Shown: positions 33,367-42,097 of the stretch, in pieces
How positions within the stretch are numbered: the first letter of the stretch is position 1
Layout: the number at the start of each line of letters is the position of its first letter
NCBI RefSeq assembly: GCF_008274825.1
Contig: NZ_CP030848.1
Location: forward strand, 4,215,618 to 4,279,617
DNA from: Sphingobacterium hotanense
GTDB lineage: Bacteria; Bacteroidota; Bacteroidia; Sphingobacteriales; Sphingobacteriaceae
DNA: 64,000 nt
Direction of reading: 5' to 3'
Notes under the pieces: generated by a model
The model's database searches: none
Seen by the model: the letters and a program-made list of their open reading frames with translations, nothing else
Told to the model about the DNA's origin: nothing
Translations under genes and position numbers: made by a program

Positions 33367-33857
33367 TTTTAGATATTAGACATTATATTTTAGACATTAG
33401 AGTATGACGGCTAGAAATGGTCGCTATCTTTTGGCGAAAAGCGGGGGTGTTTTGTTCATTTTGTTCGTTTTGAACGAGAAAGTAAAATTGTATTCGTTTG
33501 TTTTGAACATGTAAGGAAAATTTGTTTTGAGCCAGGAAAGGAAGGATATAAGGATGACCTTGATCCAGTTCATCCTTATATCCTTCCTTTCCTGGTATTC
33601 AAGACAACCATCCCGAAAACTCTAACCTTTCCCTCTCTCATCAATGGAAACCATAGGTCTTAATACTAAATACTAAATACTATTCAAACCCAATGTAAAC
33701 CCAATACAAACCCCTATCAAAGCCGCTCCGAAAGGGCTTTGAAAGGGGTTTGTATTGGGTCTGATTTTGTTCAAGTAGACTTATCTTACAACGCAGTCTG
33801 CCTAATTATACTTAGCCGACTTCGCTCTAATATCTCATATCTAAAATCTAATATCTA
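33367..33857. repeat. Mosaic intergenic element, complete uninterrupted copy
   Basis: This 490-bp gap holds no gene. It is bounded by inverted heptad arrays: TTAGAYA-type with AGAGTATGACGGCTAG on the left (33367-33414) and TCTAATA-type on the right (about 33824-33857). Inside are a hairpin with perfect 26-bp arms and a 12-nt loop (33532-33557 with 33570-33595), the CCATAGGTCT plus ACTAAAT heptad module (33651-33682), and a second hairpin with 26-bp arms, one mismatch and a 10-nt loop (33699-33724 with 33735-33760). All modules recur elsewhere in the window. Confidence 0.85.
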
Positions 33858-34886
33858 AACAAGTCCTTTCTTCACCTGTGGAATAATCTTATTACCATAC
33901 AGTTCGATAGCTTTCATCATTTTGCTATGGTCCGGGCTACCTACGTCCATATGTGCTGAGAAACGGGTCAGACCGAAAGTTTCTTGCATTTGGAGGATTT
34001 TGTCTACCGACTCGTTGACATCGCCAACAATTAAGTGGCCATGTCTTGAGCGGCCGTAATCGTATTGCGTACGCTGGTAGGAAGGCCAGCCGCGGGAAGC
34101 CCCGATTCTGTCCATTTGTGCAGCGTAGAATGGGTAGTACCAGTTTGCAATTTCTTGCGAATCTTCCCCGAAGAAAGAATGCATATGTACGCCGACTTGC
34201 ATATCCTCACGGTTATGTCCGGAGTCTACAAAAGCTTGTTCATAAACCTCAAACAAAGGTTTGAAGTTTATTGGTGAACCGCCAATAATCGCGAACATCA
34301 CGGGCAATCCTAATTTTCCGGCACGGATAACCGATTCTGTTGTACCACCTACCGCAACCCAAATCGGCATTTTACCGTTGGTTGGTCTTGGATAGATCGA
34401 TTGATTGATCAGGCTTGGGCGATGCTTGCCCGTCCAAGTAATAGTCTCAGCGTTATTTAAGCGTGTTAAAAGATTCAATTTCTCTTCGAATAGCGAGCTG
34501 TAGTCTTTTAAATCAAAACCAAATAGTGGGAAAGATTCAATGAACGAACCGCGTCCCGCCATAATTTCCGCACGACCATTGGACAACAAGTCGACCGTAG
34601 CGAAATCCTGATATAATTTTACGGGATCTGCGGAGCTCAATACGGAAACTGCGCTTCCTAGTTTGATGTTCTTCGTCACCGTTGCGGCGGCTGCTAAGAT
34701 TATCTCTGGGGAAGCAACAGCATAATCTGCACGGTGGTGCTCGCCCATACCGAAGAAGTCTACGCCTACTTCATCCATCAATTTGATCTCTTCTATGATT
34801 TCGCCTAAGCGAACTTGTGTATTCTGTATTTCACCTGTTTGTGGATTTATTTTTAAATCACCAAACATGCCTATTCCTAATTCCAT
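33855..34886 (-). CDS. LLM-class flavin-dependent oxidoreductase (bacterial luciferase-like)
   Basis: 343 residues forming a TIM-barrel flavoprotein monooxygenase of the luciferase-like family. Visible family features are MELGIGMFGDL at strand 1, VDFFGMGEHHRADYAVASPEIILAAAA, IKLGSAVSVLSSADPVKLYQDFATVDLLSNGRAEIMAGRGSF, and MPIWVAVGGTTESV. They resemble the group labelled as alkanal monooxygenase-like or F420-independent LLM oxidoreductases. FMN is the likely cofactor; the substrate is unknown. No reductase partner is adjacent. The TAG stop is the first triplet of the right-hand heptad array of the repeat element. Confidence 0.9.
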   Translation of the reverse strand: MELGIGMFGDLKINPQTGEIQNTQVRLGEIIEEIKLMDEVGVDFFGMGEHHRADYAVASPEIILAAAATVTKNIKLGSAVSVLSSADPVKLYQDFATVDLLSNGRAEIMAGRGSFIESFPLFGFDLKDYSSLFEEKLNLLTRLNNAETITWTGKHRPSLINQSIYPRPTNGKMPIWVAVGGTTESVIRAGKLGLPVMFAIIGGSPINFKPLFEVYEQAFVDSGHNREDMQVGVHMHSFFGEDSQEIANWYYPFYAAQMDRIGASRGWPSYQRTQYDYGRSRHGHLIVGDVNESVDKILQMQETFGLTRFSAHMDVGSPDHSKMMKAIELYGNKIIPQVKKGLV

Positions 34887-34914
34887 GATATTTCTCCTTA
34901 AATGTTAAACAAAA

Positions 34915-34936
34915 ATAGCCTGAATGAACAGGCTAT
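34915..34936 (-). terminator. Terminator of miaE
   Basis: ATAGCCTG (34915-34922) pairs with CAGGCTAT (34929-34936) over a 6-nt loop. On the minus strand a T run follows. It separates miaE from the oxidoreductase gene. Confidence 0.8.
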
Positions 34937-34963
34937 ACATTGATATATGTTAAGAAAGATCTA

Positions 34964-35545
34964 CTATCCGTGGATATATTCTTTTTTTCCATAAGATTGG
35001 ATTAGCTCGCCCTCAAAATCAAGCCATTCTTTCCAACGCTTATCCACATCGACGTCTATCGTATATTTTCTTGCAAAGTTCAAGAATGTTGTATAATGGT
35101 TTGCTTCCGATACCATCAGTTCATGGTAGAACTTCGCTAATTCTTGGTCGGCAATATTCTTAGACAATACGCGAAAGCGTTCGCAGCTTCTAGCTTCGAT
35201 CATTGCCGCAAATAGCAAACGATCGATAAATGCCATATTGCGAGAACCGTCTTTCTTTGCAAATTTCATTAATTGGCCTACGTAATCATCCTTACGCTCT
35301 CTCCCTAAGGTATATCCGCGTTGTTGAATAATATCGATCACCATTTTAAAGTGTTCCATCTCTTCGATGGCAATTGCCGTCAATTCATGCACCAAGTCCT
35401 CATGCTCTGAGTTCTGTGTGATCAAGGAAATCGCATTCGATGCCGCTTTCTGCTCGCACCAAGCGTGATCTGTCAATATCTCTTCTAAGTTCGACTCCGC
35501 AATATTTGCCCAACGGGGATCTGTCAATAATTTTAATCCTAACAT
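34964..35545 (-). CDS. miaE: tRNA-(ms2io6A)-hydroxylase
   Basis: A non-heme diiron monooxygenase of 193 residues that hydroxylates the isopentenyl group of ms2i6A37 in tRNA. Ferritin-like four-helix bundle with iron ligands in the expected order: Glu31 (CEQKAASN), Glu62 and His65 (EEMEHF), then the Glu in ARSCERF and the Glu and His in SEANHYTTF. The sequence matches MiaE throughout (start LGLKLLTDPRWANIAE). Cytoplasmic. Single-gene unit with its own terminator, divergent from the glycosyltransferase gene with about 80 bp between starts. Confidence 0.94.
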   Translation of the reverse strand: MLGLKLLTDPRWANIAESNLEEILTDHAWCEQKAASNAISLITQNSEHEDLVHELTAIAIEEMEHFKMVIDIIQQRGYTLGRERKDDYVGQLMKFAKKDGSRNMAFIDRLLFAAMIEARSCERFRVLSKNIADQELAKFYHELMVSEANHYTTFLNFARKYTIDVDVDKRWKEWLDFEGELIQSYGKKEYIHG

Positions 35546-35623
35546 AGCTGCTCAAATTATAGCGCAAAGGTACGAAAACAAAATTCATCCGGTGGAATCG
35601 TCCTAATTATGTTAATTTGCATC

Positions 35624-36841
35624 ATGGGAAAGCGTGTTTTGATAATCGGGTTAGTATGGCCTGAGCCGAACTCCTCGGCGGCGGGTTGGCGGATGCTGGA
35701 ATTAGTAAAATGCTTCCTAGCATATGGCTACGACGTCCATTTTGCCTGTGCTGCCGGAAAATCGGAATATTCCTTCCCATTAACTGATTTACAGGTCAGC
35801 GAGCATAACATTCTATTGAACGACAGTTCCTTCGATAGCTTCATTACTGAACTCCATCCGGAGATCGTGCTATTCGATCGCTTTATGGTCGAGGAACAAT
35901 ATAGCTGGCGCGTGAAATCGGCATGTCCGAACGCCCTGCTGATTTTGGACACGGAAGATCTTCATAGTATTCGTTTGGCTAGGCAGCAATCCCATAAAAG
36001 CAATAAGGAGTTATCAGAAGACTCCTATGCTAATGCTCATAGCCTGCGCGAAATTGCAGCAATACTGCGCTGCGATTTATCCTTGATTATTTCATCCTAT
36101 GAGATGGAGGTGCTAGGCCGAGTATTTCGTGTAGCCCCTGAGCTTTTGCAATTCTTGCCTTTCCATATTACTGCTGAACAACGCGAAAAACCCGGTTTCC
36201 AAGACCGCGCAAACTTCGCTTTTATCGGAAATTTCATTCATGAGCCTAATTGGCAAACCGTACTTGCATTGAAGAAAATATGGCCTTCAATACGGAAGCA
36301 ATTGCCTGCTGCAGAGCTCCATGTATATGGAGCCTATCCTAGTCAAAAAGTTTGGGAATTGAATAAGCCTAAAGATGGATTTATCATTAAAGGGCGTACG
36401 GAAAATGCAATCGAAACGCTGGCACAATATCGTGTACTGCTAGCGCCTATTCCTTTCGGCGCCGGCTTGAAAGGGAAGTTCATTGATGCATTACGAGCCG
36501 GGACGCCTTCAATAACAACGACAATTGGAGCCGAAGGATTCTCGAATAATGAGCTGTGGAATGGCTATATCACAGATGAGGATGAAGACTTTGTGGCGAA
36601 TGCTGTTCAACTAGCTTCCCATGAAAGCGATTGGCAACAAGCCTCGGAAAAGGGAGAGCAACTGCTTAAAGCATTAAATTCAGAAGCGTTATTCTCGGAA
36701 TTTATGTCAACCATCGAAAAGCTCCAAGATAATTTAGATGCGCATAGGCGGCAAAACATCATGGGGCAGATCCTATGGAGCAATCAATTTAGCGCAACAA
36801 AGTATATGTCGCTCTGGATTGAAGCCAAGAATAAAGGGTAA
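35624..36841 (+). CDS. Glycosyltransferase (GT-B fold, GT4-like)
   Basis: 405 residues from the chosen start MGKRVLIIGL; an ATG 15 bases upstream (MLICI) is an alternative. The N-terminal Rossmann half has GLVWPEPNSSAAGWRMLELVKCF, and the C-terminal half shows the nucleotide-sugar site of GT-B enzymes: FAFIGNFIHEPNWQTVLAL, LHVYGAYP and LLAPIPFGAGLKGKFIDALRAGTPSITTTIGAEGF. The final FGAGLKGKxxxALxxGxP pattern is typical of GT4-like enzymes. Donor and acceptor are unknown. No other polysaccharide or LPS genes are adjacent. It is convergent with a small lipoprotein gene over a shared terminator. Confidence 0.85.
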   Translation: MGKRVLIIGLVWPEPNSSAAGWRMLELVKCFLAYGYDVHFACAAGKSEYSFPLTDLQVSEHNILLNDSSFDSFITELHPEIVLFDRFMVEEQYSWRVKSACPNALLILDTEDLHSIRLARQQSHKSNKELSEDSYANAHSLREIAAILRCDLSLIISSYEMEVLGRVFRVAPELLQFLPFHITAEQREKPGFQDRANFAFIGNFIHEPNWQTVLALKKIWPSIRKQLPAAELHVYGAYPSQKVWELNKPKDGFIIKGRTENAIETLAQYRVLLAPIPFGAGLKGKFIDALRAGTPSITTTIGAEGFSNNELWNGYITDEDEDFVANAVQLASHESDWQQASEKGEQLLKALNSEALFSEFMSTIEKLQDNLDAHRRQNIMGQILWSNQFSATKYMSLWIEAKNKG

Positions 36842-36847
36842 AAAAAA

Positions 36848-36872
36848 GAGGCTACCCTAATCGGACAGCCTC
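36848..36872. terminator. Terminator between glycosyltransferase and lipoprotein genes
   Basis: GAGGCT (36848-36853) pairs with AGCCTC (36867-36872), with inner CC/GG pairing. On the minus strand it is followed by eight T. It probably serves the lipoprotein gene and may also stop the converging transcript. Confidence 0.75.
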
Positions 36873-36894
36873 AATTCTCATCTCAAGTTTATAT

Positions 36895-37305
36895 TTAACG
36901 TCTTCTAAATTGAATTGTCGTAGTCGTAGGGCCATCTACACGCTTAAGTGTAAATTTTCCAATGGTAGAAATAATGTTTTCTTGGATTTGATATTCTAAA
37001 CCGTCAAATTCCATCACTTTCTCTCCTTTCAACAGGTATGGAATCGGATCGGACCAGCTATTATCGGTCCTCATGATGTAAGCATTATTATTTGCTCTGA
37101 ATTCCATATAAGTGTTTTCCCCTGCACCAACAAGCACTGTTGTTACATCAGCCGCATCTGCGACACTAACCGTCTTAATCACGTCATACCATTTGTTAAT
37201 ACGGATAATGTTTTGCGCTGTATCACGCTCGATACTATCTAGCGTATCCTTGCTACAAGAAGCCAAGCCAATTGCAACAAATAATAGCATCAATACCTTT
37301 TTCAT
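36895..37305 (-). CDS. Hypothetical lipoprotein, 136 residues
   Basis: No family recognised. The lipoprotein signal is clear: MKKVLMLLFVAIGLASC, Cys17, followed by SKD. The mature part of about 120 residues is predicted mostly beta with a repeated hydrophobic-polar pattern (KWYDVIKTVSVADAADVTTVLVG, TYMEFRANNNAYIM, VMEFDGLEYQIQENIISTIGKFTLKRV), suggesting a small lipocalin-like or barrel fold of the kind seen in many Bacteroidota lipoproteins. The last residues are FRRR. Single gene with its own terminator; function unknown. Confidence 0.75.
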   Translation of the reverse strand: MKKVLMLLFVAIGLASCSKDTLDSIERDTAQNIIRINKWYDVIKTVSVADAADVTTVLVGAGENTYMEFRANNNAYIMRTDNSWSDPIPYLLKGEKVMEFDGLEYQIQENIISTIGKFTLKRVDGPTTTTIQFRRR

Positions 37306-37618
37306 AGTCTTATTCCTCTAGTTAAATATTGTTCAATTCGAATGGACAGTTCCAATCATTATGCCAATTAATGTTCACCTTTATTTTTTAACGTTTGTTA
37401 CATTTCCTTTCAGCAAGAATAATTCTACTTAAAAGCGGTTAAAATAAAGTTTTCTAGTCTTCAGAATTATTTTTCTACAGTTTATTTTTGGCGGCTATAA
37501 TAGTGCCCGCCTTTATATTTTTGTATGCATTTGCTGTCCTTTTCGAGTTGTATGCTTTTGTTTTTCTTACAAAAAGAGAAGATTTAATTTCATTATCTTT
37601 AGCGAAACTTAAATCAAC
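37306..37618. other. AT-rich 313-bp intergenic region
   Basis: Lies between two divergent genes and must hold both promoters. I see no open reading frame of credible size, no repeat module of the dispersed family and no strong hairpin. TATCTTTAG at 37594-37602, 17 bp before the next start codon, resembles a -7 box. Confidence 0.5.
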
Positions 37619-38677
37619 ATGAAGACATTAAAAGGCCCAGGTATCTTCCTAGCACAGTTTATCGCGGAAGAAGCCCCATATAATACATTAGAAAACATCG
37701 GGAAATGGGTGCAGTCATTAGGATATAAAGGCGTGCAAATTCCTACCAATGACCCCGCGTTCTTCGATTTGCAGCAAGCCGCAGAAAGCAAAACCTATGC
37801 AGAGGAGATTAAAGGCAAATTGCAGGAAATAGGCTTGGAAATTACTGAGCTTTCCACACACCTACAAGGGCAGTTGATTGCTGTACATCCGGCATACGAT
37901 GAGCTTTTTGATGGTTTCGCGCCGGCAGCAGTAAGAAAGAATCCAAAAGCGCGTACAGAATGGGCGACTGAGCAATTAAAATTCGCTGCAAAGGCTTCGG
38001 CAAACTTAGGCTTGAATGCACATGCGACGTTCTCAGGTGCTTTGTTATGGCATATGGTTTACCCTTGGCCTCAACGCCCTGCCGGTGTTGTAGAGACAGG
38101 TTTCCAGGAACTTGCCAAGCGCTGGTTACCGATCTTAGATGAATTCGACAAACATGGCGTGGATCTATGCTATGAAATACATCCCGGCGAGGATTTGCAT
38201 GATGGGGTTAGCTATGAGCGATTCCTCGAAGCGACGAATATGCATGAACGTGCTTGTTTATTGTATGACCCATCGCACCTATTGCTTCAGGGCATGGATT
38301 ATTTAAGCTATATCGATCATTATCATGATCGCATCAAGATGTTCCATGTGAAAGATGCAGAGTTCAACCCGAATGGAAAGCAGGGAGTTTATGGTGGATA
38401 CAGCGGCTGGGTTGAACGTGCGGGAAGATTCCGTTCGCTTGGTGACGGGCAGGTGGACTTCAAGAGCATTTTCAGCAAGTTAGCGGCTTATGATTACGAA
38501 GGTTGGGCAGTGTTGGAATGGGAATGTGCATTGAAGAACAGTGTGGATGGTGCTATTGAAGGTGCTGAATTCATTAAAAATCATATTATCAAGGTGACCG
38601 ATAAGGCTTTCGATGATTTCGCTGCAACAGGTACGGATGAAGCATTCAACAAAAAGATATTAGGATTGGGAGGATAG
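37619..38677 (+). CDS. Sugar phosphate isomerase/epimerase (xylose isomerase-like TIM barrel)
   Basis: 352 residues of the AP-endonuclease/xylose isomerase-like superfamily. Strand and ligand motifs: KGPGIFLAQFIAEEAPYNTLENIGKWVQSLGYKGVQIP at the start; LCYEIHPGEDLHDG with the metal-ligand Glu and His; LYDPSHLLLQGMDY; IKMFHVKDAEF; and WAVLEWECALK at the last metal ligand. Such enzymes interconvert or epimerise ketoses and inositol derivatives, but the substrate is not evident. No signal peptide. A nucleoside hydrolase gene follows after 5 bp, so the two form an operon, perhaps linked to ribose or another released sugar. Confidence 0.85.
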   Translation: MKTLKGPGIFLAQFIAEEAPYNTLENIGKWVQSLGYKGVQIPTNDPAFFDLQQAAESKTYAEEIKGKLQEIGLEITELSTHLQGQLIAVHPAYDELFDGFAPAAVRKNPKARTEWATEQLKFAAKASANLGLNAHATFSGALLWHMVYPWPQRPAGVVETGFQELAKRWLPILDEFDKHGVDLCYEIHPGEDLHDGVSYERFLEATNMHERACLLYDPSHLLLQGMDYLSYIDHYHDRIKMFHVKDAEFNPNGKQGVYGGYSGWVERAGRFRSLGDGQVDFKSIFSKLAAYDYEGWAVLEWECALKNSVDGAIEGAEFIKNHIIKVTDKAFDDFAATGTDEAFNKKILGLGG

Positions 38678-38682
38678 TTGTT

Positions 38683-39690
38683 ATGAAGAAAACTTTGATT
38701 AGCTACATCGTAGGCGCCGTTCTAGTAATGTCTTTCTCACCTCATTGTTTTGCACAGAAAACTGTGTCAAAACCTGTGAAGGTGATATTCGATACCGATA
38801 TGGGGCCAGACTATGATGATGTAGGCGCAATTGCGGTTTTGCATGCGCTTGCCGATCGTGGAGAACTCGATATTCTGGCAACTGTAGCAAGTGATGCACA
38901 TCCGGATATCGCACCGACTATCGAAGTTTTCAACAGGTATTTCAATAAACCACATATACCTATTGGACAAGCAAACAAGCAGCTTGCACCAAACTTTACA
39001 GCAAAGACAAATTGGAATGATGCATTAATTCAGAAATTTGCTCCTGAGGTCAAAAATAAGACCTATAAACCTGCGGCCGAGGTGTACCGCGAAGTATTGG
39101 CCAAGCAACCTGATAACTCCGTAACGATTATTACGGTAGGTTTTATGACTAATCTGGCAGAACTGCTTAAGTCTCCGGCGGATCAGTATTCCAAATTAAG
39201 CGGCATGGACTTAGTTAAAAAGAAGGTGAAGAATTGGGTCTGTATGGCCGGGGGTTTTCCGAAAGGACGAGAGTTCAACGTTTTTAAAGATGCTTCTTCT
39301 TCATTCTATGTCTTCAATAATTTTCCAAGACCTATCCTCTTTACAGGGGTTGAGCTGGGAAACAAAATCAAAACCGGTGCCATGATTGCTGCAAAGAACG
39401 ATCAAAGCAGTCCTGTTTCAATGGGCTATCAACTCAATCTGCCACATTATTTGGATAAACCCGAAAAGGCAAGGAGTTCATGGGACCAAACGGCGGTTTT
39501 GTTGGCAGCGAGAAACCCTGCAGACTATTTCTATTTAAGTGGCAATGGAACGTTTAAGGTTGAAGAAGATGGTTACAATACCTGGATTCCCGACGAAAAG
39601 AGGTTGCATCGCTTTATTTTCCACAAGTATCCATATGAGAAGTTGGAAGAAGTAATCGATGACCTGATGATGCATCAGCCGAAGAGATAA
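38683..39690 (+). CDS. Secreted nucleoside hydrolase-like protein
   Basis: 335 residues with a signal peptide (about 1-25, CFAQ), so it acts in the periplasm or outside. The calcium-binding signature of inosine-uridine nucleoside hydrolases appears as DTDMGPDYDD (37-46; usual form DTDxGxDDD, so one Asp is replaced by Tyr at 44). The second half has the family's MTNLAELL and WVCMAGGFPKG blocks (family form MGG). These enzymes cleave nucleosides to base and ribose. It begins 5 bp after the sugar isomerase gene and is its co-transcribed partner. Secreted members are common in Bacteroidota and may not act on ordinary ribonucleosides. Confidence 0.85.
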   Translation: MKKTLISYIVGAVLVMSFSPHCFAQKTVSKPVKVIFDTDMGPDYDDVGAIAVLHALADRGELDILATVASDAHPDIAPTIEVFNRYFNKPHIPIGQANKQLAPNFTAKTNWNDALIQKFAPEVKNKTYKPAAEVYREVLAKQPDNSVTIITVGFMTNLAELLKSPADQYSKLSGMDLVKKKVKNWVCMAGGFPKGREFNVFKDASSSFYVFNNFPRPILFTGVELGNKIKTGAMIAAKNDQSSPVSMGYQLNLPHYLDKPEKARSSWDQTAVLLAARNPADYFYLSGNGTFKVEEDGYNTWIPDEKRLHRFIFHKYPYEKLEEVIDDLMMHQPKR

Positions 39691-39709
39691 AGAGAAGTTA
39701 AAAAAAAAA

Positions 39710-39733
39710 GAAGCTGTCCTTTCGGACAGCTTC
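39710..39733 (-). terminator. Terminator of the susC-GH65 operon
   Basis: GAAGCTGTCC (39710-39719) and GGACAGCTTC (39724-39733) form a perfect 10-bp stem with a TTTC loop. On the minus strand ten T follow. It lies 34 bp past the GH65 stop codon. Confidence 0.88.
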
Positions 39734-39766
39734 ATCAACACTATAACTGATTTTCAATATAAATCC

Positions 39767-42076
39767 TTAGATATTAATAATCTGCGAAGAATTTCCCGGA
39801 ATGGAATAATTCGCATCTCCTACTTGCACGTCTAGCACCTCGCTGGACGTGTTTTCGATTTCCATTTCTCCTTTGCTGATACGGATGGATAAAATTTTAC
39901 CTCTAAACCCAATGTTAAAAGTAAAGGATTCCCACTGTTCAGGAAGGAAGGGCTGAAAATACAATTGATTATTCTTGATACGCATTCCAGCGAAGCCCTG
40001 TACAATGCTCATCCAAGTTCCTGCCATGGATGTGATGTGCAACCCGTCTTCGGTGTCATTGTTATAATCGTCTAAATCTAGTCTTGCGGTTCGTAAATAG
40101 AATTCGTATGCCCTTGCCTCGTCATTGAGCTTAGCAGCTAAAATACTGTGTATGCAGGGCGACAGCGAGCTTTCATGTACCGTACGAGGTTCATAGAAAT
40201 CAAAATTCCGACGTATATCTTCTAAGTCAAACTGGTCCTCGAAGAAGTACATGCCCTGCAAAACATCCGCCTGCTTGATAAAACAAGAACGGAGAATTCG
40301 GTCCCAGCTCCACTTCTGATTTAAAGGTCGCTCAGAAGCCGGAAGATCTTTCACCAACCATTGCTCTTTATCCAAGTAGCCGTCCTGCTGAAGATAGATT
40401 TTTAGCTTCTCATGATAAGGATAGTACATGTTATCCGCAATCTCTTGCCATAGTTCAAATTCTTCTAGATCGAAACTTATCTTATCCAAGATCGCTTCGA
40501 AGCGCGCAACGTCCTTTTGTTTTACGTAATCCAGCGCTTCACGCGTATAGTTCAAGCACCATACAGCTAAGTAGTTGGTATACCAGTTGTTGTTGACGTT
40601 GTTTTCATATTCATTAGGACCCGTCACGCCAAGCATAACGTATTTCTCGCGTTCCTCGCTCCAGTTTACGCGTTGTGCCCAAAAGCGCGCAATGGCAACC
40701 AAAACCTCTAAGCCATATTGTGCAAGGTAGTCCCAATCTTGCGTATAGTTGATGTAATTGTAAATCGCATAAGCGATTGCACCATTTCTATGAATCTCTT
40801 CGAATGTAATTTCCCATTCGTTATGACTTTCCGTTCCATCCATGGTAACCATAGGATATAGGGCTGCGCCATTTTTGAAGCCCAACATCTCGGCGTTCTC
40901 AATCGCCTTTTCTAAATGGTTATACCGATAGACCAATAAGTTGCGGCCAACTTCCTGTGGTGCCGTGGACAAGTAGAACGGGATGCAATAGGCTTCGGTA
41001 TCCCAATAGGTAGCACCCGCATATTTCTCGCCCGTAAAACCTTTAGGACCAATGTTTAGTCTGGAGTCCGTACCGGTATAGGTTTGGAACAGTTGGAAGA
41101 TATTGAAACGAATTGCTTGTTGCGCTTTCACATCGCCTTCGATCTGAATGTCGCTTTGCAACCATTTGTTCGCCCAAGCTACCTTCTGCGTTTCTTTCAA
41201 TTTCTCAAATCCCACGGTATTCGCGATTGCAAGTTTTTCCTCACAGGTTGCCATTAAAGCTTCCGCAGGATGATTGAGCGATGATTGCACACAGGCGAGC
41301 TTAACGATGTTAATCGTATTGCCCGAAGTAATATCCAAGTGAAACTCTTCTGCTATCCATTTATTCTGTTGTAATACGCCCTGTTGATTTAGTTTCACTA
41401 AGTGCCCATCAGCATATATCTGCGTCTTCGCGCCAACACATAATTCGAACCCCGTCTTCAAAGTCTTGGTCTGTAAGAATACCCCATTTTCGGATTGCTG
41501 ATCCGCTACGGGTTCCCAAAACTTAAAGTCGTAATTACTATCCTCATTGACGATATCACCATCCAACTTCGACACGACTTTAATCGCAGCATCAAAATTT
41601 AATGCCGTTAAGCTGTATTGTATCGCACCGATTTCATCATCAGCAATACTGCAGAAGCGGATACTATTCACCTCAATCTCTTGTCCCTCATTTATCGTTG
41701 CTCTAAAAGTGCGCTGCAGATAACCCTCCTGCATATTCAACACCCGTTTAAACTGGGTTACTTGGCATTGGGCTAAATCCAATAATACGTTGTTGATGTA
41801 AATATCGATGCCTATCCAATTCGTCGAATTGATAACTTTATCGAATGTTGGCGGATATCCGTTTTTCCACCAGCCCACTCTGGTTTTATCTGGGAAATAG
41901 ATTCCCGCCACATAAGAGCCTTGCAGACTTTCACCGGAATATGCTTCCTCGAAGTTTGCTCTTTGCCCCATTTTACCATTACCGATACTAAATAAACTTT
42001 CGGATATTTTATTTAGGTGAGGATCAAAGCCCTCTTCAATAATATTCCAGGGATCGGCTTGGATGTAGTTTTTCAT
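39767..42076 (-). CDS. GH65 glycoside phosphorylase, probably maltose phosphorylase
   Basis: Cytoplasmic, 769 residues (family 750-770). Maltose phosphorylase splits maltose with inverting phosphorolysis to glucose and beta-D-glucose-1-phosphate. Layout: N-terminal beta-sandwich (1-270), linker, (alpha/alpha)6 barrel (about 310-690), C-terminal beta-sheet. The general acid is Glu489 in VTGPNEYENNVNNNWYTN, matching Glu487 of the Lactobacillus brevis enzyme. DGTESHNEWEITFEEIHRNG is also conserved. The beta-phosphoglucomutase gene 21 bp upstream is the normal partner and supports an enzyme that makes beta-glucose-1-phosphate. Other GH65 specificities (kojibiose, nigerose, trehalose) cannot be excluded by eye. 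Last gene of the susC operon. Confidence 0.92.
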   Translation of the reverse strand: MKNYIQADPWNIIEEGFDPHLNKISESLFSIGNGKMGQRANFEEAYSGESLQGSYVAGIYFPDKTRVGWWKNGYPPTFDKVINSTNWIGIDIYINNVLLDLAQCQVTQFKRVLNMQEGYLQRTFRATINEGQEIEVNSIRFCSIADDEIGAIQYSLTALNFDAAIKVVSKLDGDIVNEDSNYDFKFWEPVADQQSENGVFLQTKTLKTGFELCVGAKTQIYADGHLVKLNQQGVLQQNKWIAEEFHLDITSGNTINIVKLACVQSSLNHPAEALMATCEEKLAIANTVGFEKLKETQKVAWANKWLQSDIQIEGDVKAQQAIRFNIFQLFQTYTGTDSRLNIGPKGFTGEKYAGATYWDTEAYCIPFYLSTAPQEVGRNLLVYRYNHLEKAIENAEMLGFKNGAALYPMVTMDGTESHNEWEITFEEIHRNGAIAYAIYNYINYTQDWDYLAQYGLEVLVAIARFWAQRVNWSEEREKYVMLGVTGPNEYENNVNNNWYTNYLAVWCLNYTREALDYVKQKDVARFEAILDKISFDLEEFELWQEIADNMYYPYHEKLKIYLQQDGYLDKEQWLVKDLPASERPLNQKWSWDRILRSCFIKQADVLQGMYFFEDQFDLEDIRRNFDFYEPRTVHESSLSPCIHSILAAKLNDEARAYEFYLRTARLDLDDYNNDTEDGLHITSMAGTWMSIVQGFAGMRIKNNQLYFQPFLPEQWESFTFNIGFRGKILSIRISKGEMEIENTSSEVLDVQVGDANYSIPGNSSQIINI

Positions 42077-42097
42077 AAATAGATAATTATGTATGTG

